64,000 bases of DNA, taken from an uncultured Tenacibaculum sp. Its GTDB lineage: Bacteria; Bacteroidota; Bacteroidia; Flavobacteriales; Flavobacteriaceae. The stretch lies in contig NZ_CANMAX010000002.1 of the NCBI RefSeq assembly GCF_947495995.1, forward strand, positions 744,001-808,000, given 5' to 3'. Position numbers and translations under genes: made by a program. Positions 1 through 8,457 of this stretch are shown piece after piece (positions within the stretch are counted from its first letter, which is position 1; each line of letters begins with the position of its first letter). Under the pieces are notes generated by a model. That model did not search any database and was not told the origin of the DNA. It was given only the letters and a program-made list of their open reading frames with translations.

Positions 1-120
1 TGGCTGATTATATGTTATAAAATGAACTTCATGACCTTTGCTGGCTAATGCCATTCCTAATTCTGTTGCCATCACTCCACTTCCTCCAAAAGTAGGATAA
101 CATACAATTCCTATTCTCAT
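1..120 (-). CDS. bshA: N-acetyl-alpha-D-glucosaminyl L-malate synthase, partial (N-terminal 40 residues)
   Basis: Only the first 40 codons are in the window; the gene runs off the left edge. The translation opens [20 protein letters not shown] and continues with [12 protein letters not shown], the conserved start of BshA, a GT4-fold glycosyltransferase. BshA joins UDP-GlcNAc to L-malate in the first step of bacillithiol synthesis, in the cytoplasm. The glycine-rich GGSG loop is the nucleotide-sugar binding loop of the family. The start is the ATG read from 120 to 118. A strong hairpin between this gene and the transketolase gene suggests it has its own promoter. The family call is firm on these residues; the rest of the protein cannot be judged. 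Confidence 0.85.
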   Translation of the reverse strand, partial: MRIGIVCYPTFGGSGVMATELGMALASKGHEVHFITYNQP

Positions 121-190
121 CTAGTAAAAATTAATTGATAGTTTAGTACGTAAAAATACATATTTGTTTACGCCAATATGTTAAGAATTC

Positions 191-226
191 TTAAAAAAGA
201 AACGCCGCTATTGTTAGTAGCGGCGT
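191..226 (-). terminator. Rho-independent terminator after transketolase subunit gene
   Basis: A perfect 9-bp stem, ACGCCGCTA (202-210) with TAGCGGCGT (218-226), has a 7-nt loop. On the minus strand it is followed by TTTCTTTTTT, as expected for an intrinsic terminator of the minus-strand gene ending at 248. Confidence 0.85.
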
Positions 227-247
227 ATTATATTTGTATTGTTCTGA

Positions 248-1093
248 TTAATAATCTCCTAAAGTAGCAGGATTTTGTTCTAATGCAGAAGCTAATTGAT
301 CATCGTTTGGTGCTTTACCATGCCAAGCATGCGTATGCATCATAAAATCTACTCCATTCCCCATTTCTGTATATAATAAAATACAAACTGGTTTTCCTTT
401 TCCAGATCTAGATTTAGCCTCATTAATTCCAGCTAAAACAGATTCAATATCATTTCCTTTCTTAACTTCTAAAACGTCCCATCCGAAAGCTTCAAATTTT
501 GCTTTTAAACTTCCTAAAGCTAAAACATCATCAGTAGTACCATCGATCTGTTTTTCATTTACATCAACAGTAGAAATTAAGTTATCAACTTTTTTAGCAG
601 CAGCATACATTACTGCTTCCCAAATTTGTCCTTCTTGTAACTCTCCGTCTCCGTGTAAAGAGAAAACTAATTTATCGTCGTTGTTTAACTTTTTAGCTTC
701 AGCTGCTCCGATAGCAACACTCATACCTTGACCTAAAGAACCAGAAGCAATTCTAATACCTGGTAAGTGTTCGTGTGTTGTTGGGTGACCTTGTAAACGA
801 GAATCTAATTTTCTAAAAGTAGCTAATTCTTCTACTGGAAAGAAACCACTTCTTGATAAAACACTATAATAAACTGGTGAAATATGTCCGTTAGATAAGA
901 AGAATAAATCTTCGTTTTCTCCATTCATATTAAAATCAGTTGAGTAATCCATTACTTCCTGATATAAACATGTGAAAAATTCTGCACATCCTAAAGATCC
1001 TCCTGGATGTCCTGAATTTACTGCATGTACCATACGAAGTATATCTCTACGTACTTGTTGTGTAAAATCTTGAAGTTGTTGTGTTGTTGGCAT
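248..1093 (-). CDS. Transketolase, N-terminal (TPP-binding) subunit
   Basis: This 281-aa protein matches the first half of transketolase. It has the TPP/Mg site GDGELQEGQIWEA (residues 148-160), the SGHPGG loop near residue 27, and QGHPTTHEHLPGIRIASGSLGQG around 101-123. Many Bacteroidota split transketolase into two chains: this one binds the TPP diphosphate, and the partner carries the pyrimidine-binding and C-terminal domains. The enzyme transfers two-carbon units in the pentose phosphate pathway in the cytoplasm. The partner gene is usually next door, but here a terminator and bshA lie downstream and a divergent regulator upstream, so the partner must be encoded elsewhere. The start is supported by a complete promoter 20-50 bp upstream. 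Confidence 0.9.
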   Translation of the reverse strand: MPTTQQLQDFTQQVRRDILRMVHAVNSGHPGGSLGCAEFFTCLYQEVMDYSTDFNMNGENEDLFFLSNGHISPVYYSVLSRSGFFPVEELATFRKLDSRLQGHPTTHEHLPGIRIASGSLGQGMSVAIGAAEAKKLNNDDKLVFSLHGDGELQEGQIWEAVMYAAAKKVDNLISTVDVNEKQIDGTTDDVLALGSLKAKFEAFGWDVLEVKKGNDIESVLAGINEAKSRSGKGKPVCILLYTEMGNGVDFMMHTHAWHGKAPNDDQLASALEQNPATLGDY

Positions 1094-1113
1094 TATATAT
1101 TATTTTGAGGAGA

Positions 1114-1144
1114 CAAAAGTAATAGATTAAGAATGAAAAGACAA
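1114..1144 (-). promoter_or_regulatory. Bacteroidota-type promoter of the transketolase subunit gene
   Basis: Read on the minus strand, TTG (1144-1142) is followed by a 20-bp spacer and TACTTTTG (1121-1114). This is a full match to the -33 TTG / -7 TAnnTTTG promoter of Bacteroidota. Transcription would start about 20 bp before the ATG at 1093. Confidence 0.75.
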
Positions 1145-1404
1145 TTAATAAAGAAAAAAGGGCTCGATTAATTAGTTGATTAAATTTTCCTTTTCGTATA
1201 AGAGATTTTCCCGTCCTCTGATATTCCCCCGAACCCTTTTCTTACTTCAAAGTAAATCTTAAACTTTTAAATATGCAATATTTTGTACCCTCGTTTTATA
1301 AAATGGGAGTCCTAAAACATCTAAAAAACTATAAACAAACAACTTAAAACACAGTTCGTTTTTTAATTTTTAATACTTATTTTTACAAAAAAATCGCTTT
1401 AGAA
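1145..1404. other. Intergenic region with a long-range imperfect inverted repeat
   Basis: The non-coding gap between two divergent genes holds an 11-bp inverted repeat with one mismatch: AAAAGGGCTCG at 1156-1166 and CGAACCCTTTT at 1230-1240, separated by 63 bases. No ORF is visible. No clear TAnnTTTG box was found directly upstream of the plus-strand gene at 1405. Confidence 0.4.
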
Positions 1405-3108
1405 ATGAATATTAACAATTGCTTTGTCTTTTTTCTATTTGTTTTCTCCTTTTTCATATCAAATGCTCAAGATGTTCAAAAAGATTCTTTGTCCGGTCAA
1501 TCCTATAAAAATTTATATGATTTATTCAACAATAATTTTTATGATACTATAAAAGCAAAAGTTTATGCAGATTACTATTTTAAAAAAGCTAAAAGAGAAG
1601 ATAATCTTATAAAAATTGAATCTGGTAAATATTTTCAATCTTTACTTCACAACGATTTTCATAATTATTATACGCTTTGTGATTCATTAATAAATATTGC
1701 TCAACGAAGTAATGACGTTGCAACTGAAATGAAAATTCGATGTTCTAGAGGTGAAACTTATTTTAATAACAATTCTAGCTCTAAAACTTTAAAAGAATTT
1801 CTAACAATAAATAAACTTCTAAAGAAAACAAAACATGATAGTATAGCTTCATTATCAAATATTTTTATTGGCTTAGTGAAATGGAAAAATAACGGACAAA
1901 AAGAAACGATTCAGTTATTTAAAAAAGTAGATAATTATTTGAAGGATAAAAATCCGGCTCATTTTAATGATGCTTTTTTAGCGAACCCAATGCACTTGGC
2001 TATTTTGTATACAGAAATGAATAAAAGAGATTCTGCAGATTATTATTTAACCAAAGCAGAAAATATCTATAATTCTATTGACGATTCATATTTCAAAAAA
2101 ACCTTGCATCTTTTAAAATATCAAATCGCTATTGATAAAGAAGAATATGATAATGCTATTAAAGAGCTCCATATTTATATTCCATATTTAAAAAAAATAA
2201 AGAACTTCAAGCTATTGACGAGATCGTATTCAAGATTAGCCACTTGTTATGAAAAAATAGCTAAACCAGAAGAAGCTTTTATTTATCATTCTAAAGCAGA
2301 TTCTATTTTCAATTTAAAAAAGATTCCTAGCTCGTATTTGGAAGATTCTTTTCAATTTTTAAGTAATCATTACAAACAACAAAATGATTATCAAAAACAA
2401 TTAGAATATGTAAATAAGTTACTTACCATAAACCAAATAAAGACTCAAGACGAAAAAGAAACTATTAAAGTCCTGTCTGAAAATTACGATCAACCTAAAT
2501 TACTAGCTGAAAAAAATGCTTTAATTCATAAGTTAGAATCAAAAACGAATAGAGATCGACTGTATAAAATCTTATATGCTGTTATTATTACAATCACATT
2601 ATTAATTTTATTTTTTCAAACTAAAAGAAAATCAACATATAAAAAGAAGTTTTTAAAACTGATTAATCAAAAGACTAAAACTACATCAGAAGCTAAGGAA
2701 AATACAACATCCAGTTTACCAGATTCTCATGCACTTTCTCAAGAGGTAAGTAAAGAATTATTACAAAAATTAAAAAAATTCGAACGAAACAAAGAATTCT
2801 TAAACCCTAAAATTAATCTTAAATTTTTAGCTGATTCTTTTAGTACCAATTCTTCGTATCTCTCTAAAGTTATTAATCAACACAAAGAACAAACCTTTAG
2901 TAATTATATTAATCAATTACGAATTAATTATATAGTGGAAAAACTGCCCAAAAATACTACACTACAAAAATACACTGTAAAGGCTTTAGCTAAAGAAGTT
3001 GGTTTTAAAAGTGCCGATTCATTCTCTAAAGCATTTTATAAGTTTACCAATATGAAACCTTCTTCTTTTATCAATGAATTAAAAAAAGTTAAAGATCCTC
3101 AAATCTAA
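1405..3108 (+). CDS. TPR-containing membrane regulator with C-terminal AraC-type HTH domain
   Basis: This 567-aa protein has an N-terminal signal/anchor (hydrophobic residues 6-20, ending SNAQ) and a large helical region of tetratricopeptide-like repeats (about 40-370). A single membrane segment follows near residues 389-407 (ILYAVIITITLLILFF), then a charged linker and an AraC-type helix-turn-helix domain (about 460-560, with LKFLADSFSTNSSYLSKVI and VKALAKEVGFKSADSFSKAF). This one-component architecture is common in Flavobacteriia: a periplasmic TPR sensor with a cytoplasmic DNA-binding domain. The ligand and target are unknown. The gene downstream starts 69 bp after the stop and may be a target, but no operator is visible. 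Confidence 0.85.
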   Translation: MNINNCFVFFLFVFSFFISNAQDVQKDSLSGQSYKNLYDLFNNNFYDTIKAKVYADYYFKKAKREDNLIKIESGKYFQSLLHNDFHNYYTLCDSLINIAQRSNDVATEMKIRCSRGETYFNNNSSSKTLKEFLTINKLLKKTKHDSIASLSNIFIGLVKWKNNGQKETIQLFKKVDNYLKDKNPAHFNDAFLANPMHLAILYTEMNKRDSADYYLTKAENIYNSIDDSYFKKTLHLLKYQIAIDKEEYDNAIKELHIYIPYLKKIKNFKLLTRSYSRLATCYEKIAKPEEAFIYHSKADSIFNLKKIPSSYLEDSFQFLSNHYKQQNDYQKQLEYVNKLLTINQIKTQDEKETIKVLSENYDQPKLLAEKNALIHKLESKTNRDRLYKILYAVIITITLLILFFQTKRKSTYKKKFLKLINQKTKTTSEAKENTTSSLPDSHALSQEVSKELLQKLKKFERNKEFLNPKINLKFLADSFSTNSSYLSKVINQHKEQTFSNYINQLRINYIVEKLPKNTTLQKYTVKALAKEVGFKSADSFSKAFYKFTNMKPSSFINELKKVKDPQI

Positions 3109-3177
3109 ATTTCATTTTAACCAAAATTAACATAAATAGATTCGGCAATTTAGTAGATTGCCACAAAAATTAACCAA

Positions 3178-6100
3178 ATGAAACACCTTTCTATATTATT
3201 TACATTTTTAGCTTTACAGCTTTTCGGACAAGAAAAGCCCAATTGGCTAAGACATTCATCTATATCACCAGATGGGAAAGAAATTGTTTTCACCTATAAA
3301 GGAGACTTATATAAAGTACCAACTGAAGGTGGTAATGCAATACAATTAACTTTTCATAAAGCTCACGATTATAAAGCTGTATGGAGTAAAGACAGTAAAA
3401 AAATAGCTTTTGCCTCTAACCGTTACGGAAATTTTGACATTTATATAATGGACGCTCAAGGTGGAGCTGCTAAAAGATTAACTTTTCACTCTGCAGATGA
3501 GATTCCTTTTACATTTTCTTCAAATAATAAGGATATCATTTTTGGAGCTCAACGACAAGATCATGTAAAGCATAGACAATATCCAACAGGATCTCAGCCA
3601 GAGTTATACAGTGTTCCAACTACAAGTGGAAAAATTAGCCAATTATTAACGGTACCAGCAGAATATGTTCAAGTTTCTAAGAACGGAAACACAATGCTAT
3701 ATCATGATAAAAAAGGTGGAGAAAACGAATGGCGTAAACATCATAAATCATCGATTACAAGAGATATTTGGAGCTATAATACTAAAAATAAAACTCATAA
3801 AATGATTACTTCATTTGAAGGAGAAGACAGACATCCTTTCTTTTCTGAAGATGAAAAAAGCATGTATTACTTGAGTGAAAAAAGTGGAAGTTTTAATGTT
3901 CATAAAATGAACTTAAACAATCCTAGTCAAGATCAACAATTAACAAATTTCAAATTACATCCTGTACGTTTCTTAAGTATCGGAAATGGTATTTTAAGTT
4001 TTGGTTACGATGGTGAATTATATACAATGAAAGAAGGACAAAAACCTTCTAAAGTAGATGTAACTATTAGAACACAAAGTATTGATAATAGCGATAAGTT
4101 TGTTTCTATAAACGGAGGTGTAAACGAAATGGCTATTTCACCTAATGGTAAAGAAATTGCATTTATTTCTAGAGGTGAAGTTTTTGTAACTTCTGTAAAC
4201 GAATCTTTTACTAAAAGATTAACGAATACTCCAGAAAGAGAGCGCTTCGTTACTTGGACTCCAGATGGAAAATCTGTTGTATACAGTAGCGAAAGAAAAG
4301 GAAAATGGAGTATTTATAAAACTGAAAAAGTTAGAAAAGAAGAGCCTTTCTTCTTTGCTTCTACTTTAATTAAAGAAACTCAATTAATTGAGAATAAATC
4401 AGACAATTATTTACCTGAATTTTCTCCTGATGGATCTAAAATTGCTTTTATTGAAGGTAGACGTACGTTAAAAGTAATGGACTTAAAATCTAAAAAACAA
4501 GTTACATTACTTACGCCTAAAGATTTATTCCACATGAGAGATGGTGATAAATACTATACTTGGAGTCCAGATAGTAAATGGTTATTAGTTGGTTGGAGTA
4601 AAACATTAAGTAACAGTGAAGTTTTATTAATGGCTGCCGATGGAACAAAACGTGTAAACTTAACAGAAAGTGGTTACAGTGATTATTATCCGAAATGGAT
4701 TAATGGCGGAAAACAAATGCTTTGGTTTAGTAATAGAAACGGATTAAAATCTTATGCTACCAGCGGACAATCACAAACTGACGTTTATAGCATGTTCTTT
4801 ACTCAAGATGCTTGGGATCAATTCAATTTAAGTGATGAAGATTTTAAATTGATGGAAGCTATTAAAGCTGAACAAAAGAAAAACAAGAAGAAAGATACTG
4901 ATAAAAAAGGCAAAAAAGACGACAAGAAAGACAAGAAGAAAACTGATAAAAAGAAGGAAGTAAAACCTCTAACTTTTGATTGGGATAGTATGAAAGATCG
5001 TACTAAAAGATTAACTATACATTCTTCTAGTTTAGGTGATGCAGTGCTTTCTAAAAAAGGTGATATACTTTATTATTTAGCTCGTTTCGAAGGTAAAATG
5101 AATTTATGGAGTACAAATCTTCGTACTAAAGAAACTAAAATGGTAATGCGTTTAAATGCTAATTTTGGTTCGCTTCAGTGGGATAAAGACATGAAAAACT
5201 TATACTTATTAAATGGTGGAAGAATTTCAAAAATAGCTCCTGCTAAGAAAAGTAATAAAGGTATTAAGATTAACGGTGAAATGACCTTAGATACTAATGC
5301 TGAAAGAGAAGCTATGTTTGATCATGTTTGGATTAGAACTAATGCTATTTTCTATCACCCAGATTTTCACGGAATCGATTGGAAGAAAATGAAAAAAGAA
5401 TACAAAAAGTATATTCCTTCTATTGGAAACTCTTTTGAATTCTCTGAAATGCTTTCTGAAATGTTAGGAGAATTAAATGTTTCTCATGCTGGTGCTGGTT
5501 ATCGTACGAGCATTAATAATGCCGATGCGACTGCTTCTCTTGGTATTTTTATGAATTATGATCATGATGGTAATGGAATTTTAATTGATGAAATAATTAA
5601 AGACGGACCATTAGATAAATCTTCATTAAATGTGAAAGCAGGAATGTTAATTGAAAAAATTGACGGTATTACTGTGGATAGAAATCAAGATGTTGCTAAA
5701 TATTTAAATAGAAAAGCAGGAAAGTTTGTTTTATTAGATATTGTTGACCCTAAAACGAAGAAAAAACAAACCATTACTATAAAACCAATTTCTTTAGGAG
5801 AAGAAAGAGGATTATTATACAAAAGATGGGTAAAAACCAACGAAAAAGAAGTTGATCGATTAAGTAATGGTAAATTAGGTTATGTTCATATTCCTGGAAT
5901 GAGTGATGGTCCATATAGAAGTATTTACAAAGATATTATGGGTAAATTCTTCGAACGCAAAGGAATGATTATCGATACTCGTTTTAACGGTGGTGGTGAT
6001 TTAGTTGCCGACTTAGCTATGTTCTTTACTGGTGTACCTTTTATTTCTTATGAAACTGAAGCTAAAGTTGTTGGTGGTGAACCAACGTCTCGTTGGACAA

Positions 6101-6420
6101 AACCAACATTAACTATGTTTAATGAAAGTAATTATTCTGACGGGCATTGTTATGCTGCAGGATACACAGACTTAAAAATTGGTAAAACTGTAGGAATGCC
6201 AGTTCCTGGTACTTGTAGTTTTGCTGGTTGGGAAGGTTTACCTGACGGAAGTTACTGGGGAGTTGTTCCTGTTAGTGCTAAAGATAAGTCAGGAAGATGG
6301 ATGGAAAACAACCAAACAGAACCAATGATTAAAGTGAAAAATATGCCTGGAGTTATTGATAACGGTCGCGACGAGCAATTAGAACGATCTGTTAAAGAAA
6401 TGCTTAAAGACCTTAAATAA
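3178..6420 (+). CDS. Secreted tricorn-like S41 serine protease
   Basis: A 1080-aa protein with a signal peptide (MKHLSILFTFLALQLFGQ). Two TolB/PD40-type beta-propeller regions (about 20-560 and 600-720) contain repeated SPDGK/WSPDSK motifs and are split by a Lys/Asp-rich linker at about 564-598. A tricorn core follows, then a PDZ domain (about 790-880) and the S41 catalytic domain. The tricorn Ser-His pair is S769-H770 (NVSHAG). The nucleophile is S987, followed by D988 (SDG), and E1043 or E1048 may be the distal Glu. The 218-residue gap from S769 to S987 nearly equals the 220 of archaeal tricorn, so the protease looks active. It probably degrades peptides in the periplasm. The small gene 16 bp downstream is probably co-transcribed. 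Confidence 0.88.
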   Translation: MKHLSILFTFLALQLFGQEKPNWLRHSSISPDGKEIVFTYKGDLYKVPTEGGNAIQLTFHKAHDYKAVWSKDSKKIAFASNRYGNFDIYIMDAQGGAAKRLTFHSADEIPFTFSSNNKDIIFGAQRQDHVKHRQYPTGSQPELYSVPTTSGKISQLLTVPAEYVQVSKNGNTMLYHDKKGGENEWRKHHKSSITRDIWSYNTKNKTHKMITSFEGEDRHPFFSEDEKSMYYLSEKSGSFNVHKMNLNNPSQDQQLTNFKLHPVRFLSIGNGILSFGYDGELYTMKEGQKPSKVDVTIRTQSIDNSDKFVSINGGVNEMAISPNGKEIAFISRGEVFVTSVNESFTKRLTNTPERERFVTWTPDGKSVVYSSERKGKWSIYKTEKVRKEEPFFFASTLIKETQLIENKSDNYLPEFSPDGSKIAFIEGRRTLKVMDLKSKKQVTLLTPKDLFHMRDGDKYYTWSPDSKWLLVGWSKTLSNSEVLLMAADGTKRVNLTESGYSDYYPKWINGGKQMLWFSNRNGLKSYATSGQSQTDVYSMFFTQDAWDQFNLSDEDFKLMEAIKAEQKKNKKKDTDKKGKKDDKKDKKKTDKKKEVKPLTFDWDSMKDRTKRLTIHSSSLGDAVLSKKGDILYYLARFEGKMNLWSTNLRTKETKMVMRLNANFGSLQWDKDMKNLYLLNGGRISKIAPAKKSNKGIKINGEMTLDTNAEREAMFDHVWIRTNAIFYHPDFHGIDWKKMKKEYKKYIPSIGNSFEFSEMLSEMLGELNVSHAGAGYRTSINNADATASLGIFMNYDHDGNGILIDEIIKDGPLDKSSLNVKAGMLIEKIDGITVDRNQDVAKYLNRKAGKFVLLDIVDPKTKKKQTITIKPISLGEERGLLYKRWVKTNEKEVDRLSNGKLGYVHIPGMSDGPYRSIYKDIMGKFFERKGMIIDTRFNGGGDLVADLAMFFTGVPFISYETEAKVVGGEPTSRWTKPTLTMFNESNYSDGHCYAAGYTDLKIGKTVGMPVPGTCSFAGWEGLPDGSYWGVVPVSAKDKSGRWMENNQTEPMIKVKNMPGVIDNGRDEQLERSVKEMLKDLK

Positions 6421-6436
6421 TTTTACCTGAATTTAA

Positions 6437-6856
6437 ATGATAATAAATCAACCTTTAACAATAACTAATTCTGTTACTCTATCAGATGGAGGCACTAAAT
6501 ATGTTATTGGTAACGATAAAAATGGTAAAGAGTTTACTATATGTATTTATCAATTTGTGTTTGAGGAAAATTTTAATTCTAAACGAATTCCTGGACGACT
6601 ATATTTTAATGACTTATTAATTGACATTCGTTCAGATATCGAAAAAAATATAATTGAAGCTTTAGAAAAATGTATCGTTAAGAGTGATTTAACCGAGTTT
6701 AGTTTTTCAAGTAGTTTAACTAAAATTAAAGATGCTACTAGTTTAGTTGAAGCAAATGATATAGGTCCTGGATTTGCTAAAGCATATCTTATAAAACTTA
6801 TACTTGATTATATTAAATCTGACCTTTACATTAAAAATTCAGAAAAGTTTAAGTAA
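6437..6856 (+). CDS. Conserved-looking protein of unknown function (139 aa)
   Basis: I do not recognise this family. It starts 16 bp after the protease stop and ends before a strong terminator, so it is the second gene of a two-gene unit. It has no signal peptide, membrane segment or cysteine cluster apart from two isolated Cys. The N-terminal half alternates strand-like segments (YVIGNDKNGKEFTICIYQFVF) and the C-terminal half looks helical. It is probably a small cytoplasmic protein. Codon use resembles its neighbours, so it is likely a genuine gene. Confidence 0.6.
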   Translation: MIINQPLTITNSVTLSDGGTKYVIGNDKNGKEFTICIYQFVFEENFNSKRIPGRLYFNDLLIDIRSDIEKNIIEALEKCIVKSDLTEFSFSSSLTKIKDATSLVEANDIGPGFAKAYLIKLILDYIKSDLYIKNSEKFK

Positions 6857-6871
6857 AACAAACTATTTAAA

Positions 6872-6910
6872 TAAAAAAGCAAAACCAATTGGTTTTGCTT
6901 TTTTATTTTT
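6872..6910. terminator. Bidirectional terminator between convergent genes
   Basis: GCAAAACC (6879-6886) pairs with GGTTTTGC (6891-6898) around AATT, with an A-run on the left and a T-run on the right. It can therefore stop transcription from the plus-strand unit ending at 6856 and the minus-strand gene ending at 6922. Confidence 0.85.
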
Positions 6911-6921
6911 AATCGATATTT

Positions 6922-8181
6922 TTAAGTCTTTTGTTTCTTCTTTTTAGCGGCAGGAAACAGAACATTATTTAAAATTAAACGATATCCTGGTGAAGTTGGA
7001 TGTAAATCTAATTCTGTTTTTGGGTCTCCTACTCTATGCTGATAATCCTCAGGATCATGTCCACCATAAAAAGTAAATAATCCTTTTCCTTTAGTTCCAT
7101 GAATATATCTTGCTTCTCTATTAGTTTTATTTTCTCCTAAAACCATTACTGTAGACTTTATAGCTCTTCGTTCAAAAGAAGTTGTTTGTCCCATAAAACC
7201 TTTAACTAATTTGGTATGGTTTTGACACAGCATTGTTGGTACTTGATCCCATTTTGCAGAAAAGTCTTTTAACACAAAATAATCTACTTCTTTATTTATT
7301 CTTCTCTTACGAGTCATATCAATAGAAGAAAATTCATAAGTTGTCGGATTTCTAATTAATTCGAAATTCTTAAATGCAAAAGTTTTGTTGAAATTGATTT
7401 TAGATTGATAATTAGGTTCCGAAGGATCTCCATCAAACATTGCTTCACAAATATCAACACCATCGGCAGATAAAGCAATATCAAAACTATCAGTTGCCGA
7501 ACACATGGCAAACATAAATCCACCACCAATTACAAAGTCTCTAATTTTCTTTGTCACGTCACGTTTCGCTTCAGATACTTTAGCATAACCTAATTTCTTA
7601 GCCAAAGCTTCTGCATCTTTCTTCTGTTGAATATACCACGGAGCAGTTCTAAAGGCTCCATAAAAACGACCATACTGACCTGTAAAATCTTCATGATGTA
7701 AATGCAACCATTCATATAATAATAATTTATCGGAAAGTACTTCTTCGTCGTAAACAACATCAAATGGAATTTCAGCATAAGTTAAAACCATAGTTACAGC
7801 GTCGTCCCAAGGCATTTTATCTTTTGGTGAATACACTGCTATTTTAGGTGCTTTTTCTAAAGTTACTGCTTCCTGATTTTTACTTGGTGAAGAAATTTCT
7901 TCTAAAATAAGTTGAGATTTAGCATCTGAAATTACTTGAAAAGAAACACCTCTAATTTTACACTCTTGTACAACTGCTTCATTATTTTCAATTAAAAAAG
8001 CTCCTCCATCATAATTTAATAACCATTTTGCTTTCAAACCATTTTGCAATCCGTAATACACAATTCCGTATGCTTTTAAATGATTTTTTTGATTATCATG
8101 ACTCATCGGCAAGTAGATAAAAGAAGCCCAAACCGAGTGTGTCAAAAAAACTGTTAGTAATAAAAATATATATTTCCTCAT
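6922..8181 (-). CDS. Secreted protein of the family labelled 'asparagine synthetase B' in Flavobacteriia
   Basis: A 419-aa protein with a clear signal peptide (MRKYIFLLLTVFLTHSVWA), so it is exported. From memory, close relatives in Flavobacteriaceae carry the label asparagine synthetase B. However, it has no N-terminal Cys nucleophile and no PP-loop (SGGxDS), the two hallmarks of AsnB. The central part (about 115-270: IAVYSPKDKMPWDDAVTMVL, FVIGGGFMFAMCSATDS) looks like a class I glutamine-amidotransferase-type Rossmann fold, with a Cys (MCSATDS) where an elbow residue could sit. The C-terminal part has GKGLFTFYGGHDPEDY, which resembles the His region of such folds. The true function is unknown. 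A perfect hairpin stands 12 bp upstream of the start. Confidence 0.65.
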   Translation of the reverse strand: MRKYIFLLLTVFLTHSVWASFIYLPMSHDNQKNHLKAYGIVYYGLQNGLKAKWLLNYDGGAFLIENNEAVVQECKIRGVSFQVISDAKSQLILEEISSPSKNQEAVTLEKAPKIAVYSPKDKMPWDDAVTMVLTYAEIPFDVVYDEEVLSDKLLLYEWLHLHHEDFTGQYGRFYGAFRTAPWYIQQKKDAEALAKKLGYAKVSEAKRDVTKKIRDFVIGGGFMFAMCSATDSFDIALSADGVDICEAMFDGDPSEPNYQSKINFNKTFAFKNFELIRNPTTYEFSSIDMTRKRRINKEVDYFVLKDFSAKWDQVPTMLCQNHTKLVKGFMGQTTSFERRAIKSTVMVLGENKTNREARYIHGTKGKGLFTFYGGHDPEDYQHRVGDPKTELDLHPTSPGYRLILNNVLFPAAKKKKQKT

Positions 8182-8192
8182 ATCTAATAACT

Positions 8193-8228
8193 AAAATACA
8201 CAATTACTATAAAGCAATTGTGTATTTT
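8193..8228 (-). terminator. Hairpin between the dnaB unit and the downstream gene
   Basis: A perfect 13-bp inverted repeat, AAAATACACAATT (8193-8205) and AATTGTGTATTTT (8216-8228), has a 10-nt loop. On the minus strand it ends in TTTT. It probably terminates the dnaB/small membrane protein transcript, but lying 12 bp before the next start codon it would also form in that gene's leader. Confidence 0.6.
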
Positions 8229-8253
8229 AATATTTTTTGTGATTTGTCTAATC

Positions 8254-8445
8254 TTATTTTTCTGTCCACTCTTTAATTTTTTTATCAAAATCAGAGATAC
8301 CTAGATAAGATAAAATCATGGCAATAGGCATACCTATAATTGTTTTTATAAAACCTTTAGGATTCTTTTTATAATCATAACTATATCCCCAAATAAAAAT
8401 GACTAGATATATTAATATTGCTAATATTATAAAAACTATTTCCAC
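8254..8445 (-). CDS. Small two-helix membrane protein (63 aa)
   Basis: The ORF starts 12 bp after the dnaB stop on the same strand. It encodes two hydrophobic segments (IVFIILAILIYLVIFIWGY at 3-21 and IIGMPIAMILSYLGI at 36-50) joined by a positively charged loop (YKKNPKGF), with a charged C-terminus. This hairpin topology and the tight coupling to dnaB support a real gene, but I do not recognise a family and assign no function. Its transcript would end at the hairpin 8193-8228. Confidence 0.55.
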   Translation of the reverse strand: MEIVFIILAILIYLVIFIWGYSYDYKKNPKGFIKTIIGMPIAMILSYLGISDFDKKIKEWTEK

Positions 8446-8457
8446 AACAATTTTATT

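Noticed and set aside
4860..4975. AAG/GAC-rich stretch in the tricorn-like gene that looks like a simple repeat
   Set aside because: It is an in-frame Lys/Asp linker between domains and not a separate DNA repeat element.
7590..7778. 62-codon frame on the minus strand inside the secreted protein gene
   Set aside because: It lies wholly inside the signal-peptide-bearing gene on the same strand in another frame, and its product has no recognisable features.
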